The notes under the pieces were generated by a model that worked only from the letters and a program-made list of their open reading frames with translations, ran no database searches and was not told the DNA's origin. A stretch of DNA of 64,000 nt. Source: Palaemon carinicauda. Its lineage: Eukaryota; Arthropoda; Malacostraca; Decapoda; Palaemonidae. Positions 9,556-18,640 of this stretch are shown piece after piece. Where the stretch lies: the NCBI RefSeq assembly GCF_036898095.1, contig NC_090728.1, forward strand, positions 94,679,281-94,743,280. Direction: 5' to 3'. Positions within the stretch are counted from its first letter, which is position 1, and every line of letters starts with the position of its first letter. The translations under genes and the position numbers were made by a program.

Positions 9556-10643
9556 TTGAAACTAAAGTATAGCCATCCATTCCGGTCAAGCCGGGAGCAT
9601 AAAAAAGGATGCAATAACAAGGAATTAAGACACATAGTGTCTGATTTCCCGGGGTGGGGTAGACCCCGGGCCGGGAAATAAAGGTATATTCAATACCAAT
9701 TCCTTTAGAGACTCCGGGGTAGTGATCTGTCATATATAATCATCATAGGAAATGTTATAAAATAATAGGGGGGCGGAACTGTAACTAAGAACTGCCAATC
9801 GAACCCGGAGGGTTTCGTATAACATAAGCCAGAATGAAAAGTGAATATAAAATAGGGTGCACCGGGATCCAACTCTGTTGACCGGTGGCCAACCAGACTA
9901 GACAGAGACTAAACCGCCGGGCCACCCGGAGGACAAAGTCCATAAACACTTAACTACCCCCTCTAAAAGGAGGGAAGGCAGCGGTCCCTTAGTGGAGGGG
10001 GGAGAAGCCTAGCCTCCCACCTAGCTAGAGGGGGAGCGTGGGGGAGGATCACGTGATACGAGGCAGCAGGGCTACCAACTGACGATCCCCAACCAGACAG
10101 ATCAAACGGAGTAATGGCACAAATATTCATTATAAAAATAATAATAGCGTTAAATATATGAATAAACACATAGAAAATTTTTGGGCAAGGCATGCAACAT
10201 AAATAATTAAATCACAAAAGACACACCTGATGGCTAAAATAACATTGCCGCCTTAGCACGGTCAGCAGCCATAGCGATACGTAAATGATATCGACCCAAA
10301 AATTGAACCACGAGGATTCTAAACGCTAAATAATGAATATTCACAATAACATATAATATTTGATAATAAAAATAATACACATAGTAACACCGCAAGTGAA
10401 AATTAAAAGCTCTCAAAAACAGGAGTACCAACTGTAGTGAAATCAAGCAAGATCGGTATGAACGAAGAGAATAAACTCCTATAATATAAATATTAAACGA
10501 TCTAGGTTGCTCAAAACACAGTAAAACCCAGCTTGGTACTTAACTTAGACGGTGTCTCCTGGGAAACCGACGAAGAAGCCATAATTCACTAGAAAATATC
10601 CAAAAATCGAGAGCACCAGAAAAAAGCGGGTTACTTTCCTCGT
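9556..10643. other. 5' leader of element A, no gene seen
   Basis: This lies between the tandem repeat and the left terminal repeat. Short frames exist on the minus strand but none looks like a protein. The part from about 10080 to 10620 is AT-rich. It probably holds the transcription start and an untranslated first exon spliced to 9060. Confidence 0.45.
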
Positions 10644-10921
10644 TGTGCTAAAAGGAGTTGGGTTCTGAGCGGATGCATTGTAGTAGTACCGAGTGAGGTT
10701 GAACGGCTCTCCTCTATTGGGGTTCTCTGTCGTGGATTAATCTAAATAGTGCGGGACCTCTGGAATATACACCCAATTTTATACCGACACCAATAGGTGA
10801 GCGAGCTAGTTAACCTAGCACTCCTTTACATTTTTTCTCTGGTATATTTAGCAGTAAATTACCTAAGAATAAGTGCTAAATGGAGCTTATTCACTGGGCG
10901 GCACAGGTTCGAGCCCAGAAA
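10644..10921. repeat. Left inverted terminal repeat of element A
   Basis: Inverted copy of 3173-3473. The outer end is ...CACAGGTTCGAGCCCAGAAA, which is the form found in the second half of the ICR. The next base, 10922, resumes the recombinase frame of element X. Confidence 0.9.
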
Positions 10922-11330
10922 TAGAGTTTTCATTATGAGGTCCTTGAAGAAGAATGCAAGAGCTCAAGCCTGTCACTCATAAGGAACTTCAGGACTATAT
11001 CCAGAATCCAAGCTAGTGAATCCTGGTTGTTTCGATGTTTCAAACGATTTGAGAAGTACCTGTAGGACTCTATCATTTGAAAGGTGCAAGATACTGTGCC
11101 TGACTACAGTCACTAACACACTCCTGTATTCCTTGATGGAAGAGGATGAGCAAATGAGCTTCCTTCGAAGGTACGACACGAAGTCAGCAATCTGAGCTGT
11201 AAAGATACTGGAAGAGAAAACAGAGTTGACTCTGCACCATTCTCTAAAACCTCCCACTTAGATAGATAAATCCTGATGGTAAAAGTCCTTATTGCCTCTA
11301 GAGTGTAGTATTCTGCCTCCTTCGAAAAAT
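10922..11330 (-). pseudogene. Element X tyrosine recombinase, N-terminal part
   Basis: The frame at 10973-11257 has the core-binding domain pattern seen in the other YRs: I-A-D-F-V-S-Y-L-R, I-K-E-Y-R-S, and S-F-E-T-S-K-Q. It continues, after a frame change, to a K-T-L-F block that is completed at 3172 on the far side of element A. Together with 2560-3172 this is one recombinase gene split by A. Confidence 0.85.
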
Positions 11331-12600
11331 CTCTAGCTACTGTGAGTTTTCGATACCCTGAAGGTAGTTAGATGAAGAGCTTGGCGACTAGAAAGATACC
11401 TTTCCAAGAGAAGTTGTCTGAGTAAATCTACTCTTAATGGAAGGCTTCCAGTAGAGTCCATCATCCATTCCAGTATCTCTGTGAACCATCCTCTTGAGGA
11501 CCAAAAGAAGGCCACTAGAATCACCTGGTCCCTTCGTGTGACACAAACTTTGTATCACCTTGTAAAGGACATTGAACGGTGGAAAAACGTACTCGTCCAG
11601 ATTGGACCAGACTAACAGAAAAGCGTCTATGTGAACTGCTTCGAGATCTGGCACTGGAGAGCAGTGAGATTCTAGTCTCTTTGTCTGCGAAGACGTGAAT
11701 AGGTCTACAGTATACAAGGACGACACTAAAGCCGCCACAGATTCTTGAAGACTTCTCGATGGAGTGTCCATTCTCCAGCTGGGGCTGTCTGCCATACGTT
11801 CTTCCCCCTTTGAATGAACCTTGTTAGAAGGATTACATTCTACTCCTTTGCCCAGACTCCTCGCAGTCCCGTAAAGGGACCTCGAGTGGGTTCTGCCTTG
11901 CTTGGCAAAGAAAGCCAATTCTGTGGTGTTATAGGCATTGACCTGCACCACTTTGTCCAAACTGACCCTTCAAAGTTTTTTGAGGGTCAACTGGACTGTC
12001 AACAGTTCCTTGTATGATGAGGAAGCTCTTCTGATCCTCTGTCCATAGTTCCGAAGCTTCCAACTGTCCAGTGTTGCTCCCACTTGAGTCCGAGGCGTCG
12101 GAACACAACACAAGGTCTGAGTTCCTCCGTTAAGGGAATGACCTTCTGGAAGTTTGACCGGATCGTTCCACCACTGAAGGCAACTTCCTATGGTATCTGA
12201 AAAGGGATGCATACCAACTCTAGATCCTCTCCTTGTCCCAAAATTATTGAGGTTGAATTGGAGAGGACGAAGAAAAATCACACAAGGACAATAGCTTCTA
12301 GCTTCTGACTGGCCGGGAAACGAACCCTGGTCCAGGAAAACTACGATGAACAGTGACATATCAATGGTCACAAAGAAAGATTCAGCCTTCCCAGGGAAAA
12401 AACCCCGTCCCAACGAGGAGAGGGTTCCCAACATACTCATCCACTTCCTCGCAAAACACTTCTGTATCTTTAGAAAAGATTGCAGTCTCAAGACGGCTTG
12501 CTCCGTTCTAAGGGGAGACGTAAAAGCCAGAAAAAACTTGACTCTGAATCACCATCCTTAAATAAAGTATCCTTTGTGATGGAGTCAGAACCCAGATTAC
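11331..12600 (-). pseudogene. Element X RT thumb, RNase H and methyltransferase-like remnants
   Basis: Minus-strand pieces in several frames match element G. The RT thumb motif M-L-G-T-L-S-S-L lies near 12400-12430. An RNase H remnant with an N-T-T-E-L-A block lies near 11900-11940. A T-V-D-L-F...S-P-V-P-D...F-P-P-F segment near 11590-11720 matches the methyltransferase-like region. Frames change repeatedly, so no protein is made. Confidence 0.8.
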
Positions 12601-12759
12601 CGCCTCTGTAGCCGCGTTATTCTAAGGCTAGACGCTCGATAAAAACGTCCGTGATCAAAGAGATCGGAACTAAGGTGTCCTCGCTCTCGACATTCGATAC
12701 TACTAGTGTCATCACGAAGTCCGATGTTCTCCTGTTCAATGTCATGCCTCATGCTAGAT

Positions 12760-13090
12760 CTTCGACGTCGAGCGTTCTGAAAGACGTGGCGCCAAGCATC
12801 CTGAAACACGAGGTGCCGAGCGTCCTGTAAGACGTGGCGCCGAGCGTCCTGTAAGACGTGGCGCCGAGCGTCCTGTAAGACGTGGCGCCGAGCGTCCTGT
12901 AAGACGTGGCGCCGAGCGTCCTGTAAGACGTGGCGCCGAGCGTCCTGTAAGACGTGGCGCCGAGCGTCCTGTAAGACGTGGCATCGAGCGTCCTAGAAGG
13001 TGTGGCGCCAAGCATCCTGTAAGAAGTGGCGCTGAGCGGCCAACAGAGCAAGACGCCGAACATCCTATAAGACGTGGCGCTGAGCGTCCT
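12760..13090 (-). repeat. 24-bp minisatellite inside the pol of element X
   Basis: About 12 copies of a 24-bp unit, GCGTCCTGTAAGACGTGGCG plus CCGA, the central ones identical and the edge ones diverged. Because 24 is a multiple of three the frame reads an 8-residue repeat (R-T-L-G-A-T-S-Y). It lies between the Y-L-D-N block of RT and the thumb, where no other element has a repeat. The same unit type lies in the gag remnant of X at 13980-14115. Confidence 0.92.
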
Positions 13091-13094
13091 GGTG

Positions 13095-13600
13095 TCAGAA
13101 GAGACTCGTCTTGTTGACAGGAAGCACCAATTCTTCTGATAGGCTCAACATTATCTGAAGATCCTTCATGAAGATCGAAAGAATGAGCTCTGAGAAGCCA
13201 ATTGTCCAGATACAGGGAGGCTCTGATGCCTCTAGAGTGTAGTATTCTGCTACATTTAGCATAAGTTTCGTCATTAGAGGGGCGGAGCTGAGACCAAAGC
13301 ACACGGCCAGAAACTGACACATTCTTCCCCTCTTCCTCCTTGTAAACAAACCTCAGAAAAGTTTGATTGCATAGCCTGCCTCTTAGACTCCTCTCTAGAT
13401 CTGGGAGAGAGATCTATTGGAGCTAAAACTAAAGGACGTTTCCCTATAAAAGGAAATAGTATCTTCCTTCAGAAGATGTACTGACCAAAGGTCTGCTCCC
13501 CTCTTCTCCCAAGATTACCAGAAGTTGCGTAGTCTGGCTCTACTGCCTGAAGGCGAAAGAAGTCAGACTCTGCTTCGCCCTGTGACCAGGCTGACATGAG
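13095..13600 (-). pseudogene. Element X reverse transcriptase, N-terminal and palm remnants
   Basis: At about 13470-13560 the minus strand gives the start of RT (W-E-K-R-G-A-D-L-W-S), matching the G copy (W-K-R-R-G-A-D-T-W-S). The palm resumes at about 13360 with L-R-F-V and C-F-G-L-S-S-A-P, then Y-L-D-N-W-L at about 13200. Roughly a hundred residues that should lie between the start and L-R-F-V, including the first catalytic Asp, are missing. The second Asp of the Y-L-D-D box is Asn. Confidence 0.82.
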
Positions 13601-13826
13601 TCTTTTTATAGTTCATATATGACATTTTATTTAGGACATATCTGTTTTGACATTGTCACTGTTTTTAGAATGATTTATTGTTAATTTATTCTCATCATTT
13701 ATTTATTTCCTTATTTCCTTTCCTCACTGGTCTATTTTTTCTCTATTGGAGCCCTTGGGCTTATAGGATCTTGCTTTTCCAAGTAGGATTGTAGCTTGGC
13801 TAGAAAAAATAATAATAATAATCTCG
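13601..13826 (+). mobile_element. Short retroposon 3' end with (AAT) tail
   Basis: The stretch interrupts X between gag and RT. It is AT-rich, contains GGAGCCCTTGGGCTTATAGG and TTGCTTTTCCAAGTAGGATT, and ends in (AAT)n at about 13808-13824. From memory this resembles a tail that is common in decapod genomes beside AAT microsatellites. A 5'-truncated LINE or a SINE end fits. I do not see a clear target-site duplication. Confidence 0.55.
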
Positions 13827-14640
13827 TACCAGATACAAGATCTAGAGGCCAGTTTATTCAGAGGAAAAAAGAAAGCTGCCTTCCCTTGGTCCTTCTGAGA
13901 CTCTATTCAGTCTCCCATCATCCTTAAAGCTCCATTGATGACCAAGTGTAAATTCAGAGGGTGGTGAATGTGGAGAAACAGGAACAAAATAATCTGGAAA
14001 CTCCTGAAAGACGAGGCGCCAAGCATCCTGAAAGACGTGGCATCGAGCGTCCTGAAAGACGTGGCGCCTAGCGTCCTGAAAGACTTAGCGCCGAGCGTTT
14101 TAGCAAAATGATCTTCATTACGCCGCTCGGCGCGTTCGGTTTAATGACTTCCGATCAGTGGGTTCTCATGGCCGACTGGCGCTCTGGGACAAAAACCGCG
14201 TCTATGTTGGTTCAAAAGCATTGCTATTATCAGCGAGTATCTATGACTTATAGTATTGCTATTATCAGCATATGTGATGCAATAGAAGACTCTAACAGCA
14301 GCGTTAGTAGCTTGACGTCCAATGCTCTTTGACTTTCCCATGGCAAGGGCGAACGTTCTGGGAACATCAACAGGGACGCTCGAGAGGACGTCTGCTCGGG
14401 AGCTAACGCCTCTCATTTCCTTTCGCCGATCGACATTCCTTCTCCCAGGGGTTGGGGAGCTTGGAAGAGGTCTAAGGCTAGGATAACAACGTCCACTGTG
14501 CCGAATAAATTCACTGCACTAATTTAGCACTGAAACTTGCACTTTCAAACTCTTACACAAAAGACCATAATTAGTCCTGCCAGTTGTGAGAGATCTTACT
14601 CTTCTGCCAAGGGCTAGAATGAGAATGCAATATCGTCTCT
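13827..14640 (-). pseudogene. Element X gag remnant
   Basis: At about 13850-13975 the minus strand encodes a V-P-V-S-P...P-P-S-E-F-T segment, comparable to the A-P-R-S-P...S-Q-F-T segment in the gag of G. A minisatellite follows at 13980-14115, then a Ser/Arg-containing stretch at 14141-14416 (S-S-R-A-D-V). No continuous frame remains and the Cys-rich N-terminus is not visible. Confidence 0.6.
13980..14115 (-). repeat. Second minisatellite copy, in the gag of element X
   Basis: About five diverged copies of the GCGTCCTGAAAGACGTGGCG type unit seen at 12760-13090. This is the position expected for the gag minisatellite, as in element G. Confidence 0.8.
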
Positions 14641-14684
14641 AGTTCTTGTTATATAAATTGTAACAAAATATTTTTTATGAAATA

Positions 14685-14760
14685 TTAAACTGATATTTTC
14701 ATCATAAAACAAACTTTCAAACATACTCACCCGGTGGCTACATAACACTACTGGGAAAGC
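14685..14760. repeat. Diverged family 2 terminus inside X
   Basis: The segment around 14693-14745 (TTTTCATCATAAAACAAAC, then ACATACTCACC-CGGTGGCTAC) aligns with the outer right end of X (1878-1925). On the minus strand it keeps GGTGAGTATG, a splice-donor-like sequence. No ITR body or ICR follows, so it is a fragment of another family 2 element. Confidence 0.6.
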
Positions 14761-14943
14761 TGTAGGTTATATGATTAAAATGAACAGATATAGGACCAAC
14801 ATATAAATATATGTAATCAACCCTTAATTCCTAAGAGTTCCCAAAAATAGTGATTTGTTATGATTAAAAAGAAGAGAAATAGCAATAACGTATACAGTAT
14901 ATATAAATGTAAACAACATTTAAATCTGAAAGGTTCCCAAAAA

Positions 14944-15112
14944 TGACAAACTTATAACAGAGTTTGTATTTTTCCTAACATACAAACCTGAATTCTTTAC
15001 TATAGGAGATATTCTAGCGCAAGCTGGAAAATATGGCAGAAAACCTTTACAAGGTGGGGGGTGGGGGACTGCCGCCCGGTAGCTACTGAGTACCTTCAAT
15101 CGGATTCTAGCT
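14944..15112. repeat. Right inverted terminal repeat of element C
   Basis: Inverted copy of 21401-21582, sharing TTCTTTACTATAGGAGATAT, GGTAGCTACTGAGTACC and the TCTAGC region. It starts with TGACAAA, the end sequence of family 3. Confidence 0.9.
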
Positions 15113-15149
15113 AGGACTATCTAGGGGGCGGCGATGGCATGAAGATTTG

Positions 15150-15253
15150 AGTAAAGAATTCGGGTTTGTAAGTTAGGAAAAATACAAACTCTGTTATAAG
15201 TTTGTCATTTGTTCCTACACTAAATACAAACCCTCATTCTTTACTATAGGAGA
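15150..15253. repeat. Internal complementary region of element C
   Basis: 15150-15207 is the complement of 14944-15003; 15208-15253 is the complement of about 21536-21582. The junction between halves gives the circle junction GGAACAAA/TGACAAA on the opposite strand. Confidence 0.92.
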
Positions 15254-15700
15254 CTTGGTCTTGAGGTCAGGGTGGACGAAGTATTCTCTACACCTAGAGA
15301 AGATAGTCCTCAGACTAGACTCTATAATGAACAATCTCCCATTAACTTCTCTGTAGATCCCCAAATCCAGCATGACTGAAGGTTTGTAAATACGTAGAAA
15401 CCGGAGTTTCAGTATGAAGAGGGTCGGGAGCAATACCAGGACCCTTTCATACCAAGGGTTCCCCTGACCTTGAAAGGGGAACCCTCGTGACAACGAGTAT
15501 AACTTATACCCTGTGATAGGAGTCAGATGAGTTTCATACCTTATTTCCATTGACAAGTCCAGCCGAAACTGGTCACAGACTAGGATACCCAGAAGGGAGG
15601 AAGAAGAAAGAGCAGAAGATAGATGGATGTTCTTCTAAACCTAGTGTAACTCAGAATCCTCGAACAATGGCTACTGTCCCCTGAAAGGGCGTAAAGGTAG
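15254..15700. other. 3' untranslated region of element C
   Basis: Sits between the ICR and the YR stop. A minus-strand frame at 15215-15556 does not resemble any DIRS protein. I see no other structure. Confidence 0.5.
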
Positions 15701-16800
15701 CTACAGCACCTGCTGACCTGCCACAATAGGTCCTATAGAAAAGGTGTTTAGAGACCTATGTGTCACATCTGATAAATAGAGAGAGGTGAATGTAGACTGG
15801 CGCTTCCAGACTCCAGCTCTCAAGACTTGGGAGAGTGAGAAATTCTTCTTAAACGCCAGCGAGGCAGCCACTCCCCTAACTTGATGGGCTTTGGGTTGAG
15901 CTGCCGCAGTGTCTCCGTGAATAGCTCTCGCAATAACTTTCTTGAGCCAGAAAGAGATGGTGTTGCGAGAGATTATCTTCTTAACCTTGTTGGTACTGAG
16001 GAAGAGATGACGGAGACGTGGTCTGAAAGGTCTGGTGCGTTTCAGGTATTTCCTTAACGCCCTGACTAGGCACAGTAGCAATTTTTCAGTATCCTGAGTT
16101 GCCCTGTTGAGGCTGGAAAATTGAAATTCCTTAAACCTCTCATCGGCAGACAAAGGATTCTTGGTTTTGGCCACAAAGCCTGGCACGAAGCTGAGAGAGA
16201 CTTCCCCCATCCTCTAGAATGGGTGACTTCGTAGGATAGACCGTGAAGTTCACTAACCCTTTTTGCCGAGGCCAGCGCTACTAGGAAGACGGTCTTAAGG
16301 GTAAGGAAGAAATCAGAGGCCCTATTTAAGGGCTCATACGGAGGGCCCTTTAAGGAGCGTAAGACCAAGGACACGTCCCAGGGTGGTGGTCTAATCTCCA
16401 CTGGGGGGCAGGATCTCTCAAAACCTCGAATCAACAAGATCTCTTCTGAGGTGGAAAGGTCAACTCCTCTCAGTCTGCAGATGAGACTTAGGGCTGCACG
16501 ATAGCCCTTAATTGCAGAGATTGACAGGTGTTTCTCCTCCCTTAGGTAAACAAGGAAGTCTGCAACTAAAGGGAGAGAGAGATCAAGTGGAGACACGTCT
16601 CGCCCTCTACACCAAGCTGCAAACACTCTCCATTTCGCTTGGTAGAGGTTTGTGGAAGATTTGCGCAGGTGCCTGGACATGTGTTCGGCCACTTTCCCTG
16701 AAAAGCCTCTGCTTCTGAGGAGAGACTGGACAGCCTCCAGGCATGAAGTTTCAGGAAGGGAATTCTCCCGTGGGGGATACCACTGTGTGGCTACGTCAAC
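15701..16800 (-). pseudogene. Element C tyrosine recombinase
   Basis: The core-binding part (S-L-P-L-V-A-D-F-L-V-Y-L-R, I-K-G-Y-R-A-A-L-S) and the A-S-A-K-R-V-S-E-L box with the first catalytic Arg are in one frame. Near 16210 the frame changes, and the remainder has H-Q-V-R-G-V (HxxR) and F-T-S-L-Y-L with the nucleophile Tyr near 15790. All catalytic residues are present but split by one frameshift near 16210. It follows the methyltransferase-like region directly, so pol and YR were one polyprotein. Confidence 0.88.
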
Positions 16801-18640
16801 AGACGGGGTTCTGGAGGTAAAAACCTCGGCACTTGAACCAGCAGGGAAAGGAGATCTGCGTAACACTCTTTGGTTGGCCAAGCCGGAGCTATTAGAGTTA
16901 GTTTGCAGTCCCGTGAGCTCCTGAGTTTGTTGATCACCCTTCTGAGCAGGCAAAAGGGAGGGAAGGCATAGGCGTCCAGGTTGTCCCAGGAGTGTTGGAG
17001 GGAGTCCTGGATCGCTGCCTGATGGTCTGGAACTGGGGGCCCGTAGCGGGGAAGTTTCGCATTCAGAGATGTGGCGAACAGATCTATTGTGGGAGAACCC
17101 CACAAAGCTATTACTGTCTTCGCTACTCGAGGATCCAAAGACCATTCTCCACTCAGCACTTGGTGATGCCTGCTCAGCTGATCTGCCACGATGTTTCTCC
17201 GGCCCGGAATAAACCTGGCTGAAAGGGAAATGTTGTGGCTTTCTGCCCACTCGCAAATCTGGACAGCCAACAGACAGAGGTCTGTTGCCAGAGTACCCCC
17301 TTGCTTGTTGATGTACGAGACGGCTGTGGAGTTGTCGCTCATCAGAACCACCTCTCGTCCGTGTAGATCTTCTACAAAGAATTTTAGGCCTTTCCAGGCA
17401 GCTAACAATTCTAGATGGTTTATATGGAGAGACCTCTCTATCGGCGACCAAACTCCTGATGCTAATTTGGGGCCTAGGTGGGAACCCTATCCCTGTAGCG
17501 ACGCATCCGAAAAGAGTTTTAACTTCGGACTCGGGTTTTGAAGGGGAATGCCCTTTTGGGTGTTCTCTCTGGACGGCCACCAATGAAGGTCTTGTCGCAC
17601 CAGACTTGGAACCTCCACTGCCCTGAATGGGGAGTCTGACTTCTGAGACAAATGGGTCTTCAGATGCCATTGGAGACTTCTCATTCTCGATCTCCCCCCT
17701 GGGACCAGTTTTTCCAGAGAGGCGAGATGGCCCAGAAGACACTGCCACGACTTGGCTGAAGGTGGTAGTGGAGATAAGAGATGGGCGATAGATTGATCCA
17801 GTCTCCGAAGCCTGTCTTCCGACGGAAACACTCTCCCTGCCTGGGTGTTGATGGACATACCCAGGTAGGTTAAGGCTTGGGTCGGAGTTAAGCAAGACTT
17901 CTCCGCATTTACAAGTATCTCCAGATCCTTGCAAAGATTCAGAAGTCTTCTCAGATGATCCAGAGCTAGCTCTTTGGACGAGGCCAGGAGAAGCCAATCG
18001 TCCAGATATCTTAGCAGACGCATCCCTTGTTTGTGCGCCCACGTGAATACGAGTTCGAAAACTTTCGTTAAGACCTGTGGGGCGGTTGAAAGGCCAAAGC
18101 ACAGGACTTTGAACTCGAAGATTCAACCCTGAGCCAGGAAACGTAGGAATTTCCGAGAAGTGCGATGGATTGGCACTTGGAAATAAGCATCTCTTAAATC
18201 TACAGATGCCATGAAGTCTCCTGGACGAACTGCTTGGGTCACGGAGGCCGCTGTCTCCATTTTGAATGGAGTCTGCTTCACGAACAGGTTCAGGGTCGAA
18301 AGGTCTATCACTGGTCTCTAACCCCCCGAGGCTCTCTCTACCAGAAAAAGGCGACTGTAAAACCCCGGGGAAGAGTCGGAGTCCTCCTGAATGGCGTCTT
18401 TTAGAAGCATGCTCTATATCTCCCGAGCTAGGGCTTGCTGTTTCCCGGGATCCCGAGGGACCTGGAAGGACGAGATTGGGGGAGGAATTAGAGGAGGAGG
18501 AGAGTCTATGAAGGGAATGCGTTATCCCCAACGAAGCACCCTTATGGTCCATTGCATGGCTCCCATAGCTTTCCACCTCCTCCAACTCCCCTGCAGGCAA
18601 CCCCCTACGCACTGCGAGGGCGGAGACGAGACCCTATTTT
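16791..18640 (-). pseudogene. Element C reverse transcriptase, RNase H and methyltransferase-like region
   Basis: RT starts in a frame overlapping the gag end (C-V-G-G-C-L-Q, then W-T-I-R-V-L-R-W-G and a TAA where other copies have Tyr). I-D-L-S-T-L-N and S-V-D-L-R-D-A-Y (first Asp) are at about 18311-18180, Y-L-D-D-W-L-L at about 18000. RNase H has F-S-D-A-S near 17500 and M-S-D-N-S with R-N-I-V-A-D-Q-L-S-R further on. Then I-D-L-F-A-T...F-P-P-F, the methyltransferase-like block. At least three frame changes and two stops divide it. Confidence 0.87.

Larger units (their letters stand above)
3173..10921 (-). mobile_element. DIRS-like element A (family 1), nested in X recombinase
   Basis: It is bounded by inverted repeats 3173-3473 and 10644-10921, with an ICR at 3512-3607 complementary to both outer ends. 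Length is about 7.75 kb. Contents on the minus strand are a long tandem-repeat leader, a two-exon gag with an intron, overlapping pol (RT, RNase H, methyltransferase-like) and YR. Lesions are few: one short frameshift in RT near 6440, a TGA near 5014 with a frame change after it, and one TAG in YR near 4286. Removing A restores the reading frame of the X recombinase with no duplicated or lost base, as expected for YR integration. Confidence 0.92.

Noticed and set aside
12760..13090. CRISPR-like array
   Set aside because: Units are directly adjacent with no unique spacers, within a eukaryotic retrotransposon. It is a minisatellite.
16066..18612. 848-residue minus-strand frame as one protein
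   Set aside because: Only its last third (YR) is real. The rest is a shadow of RT and RNase H in another frame.
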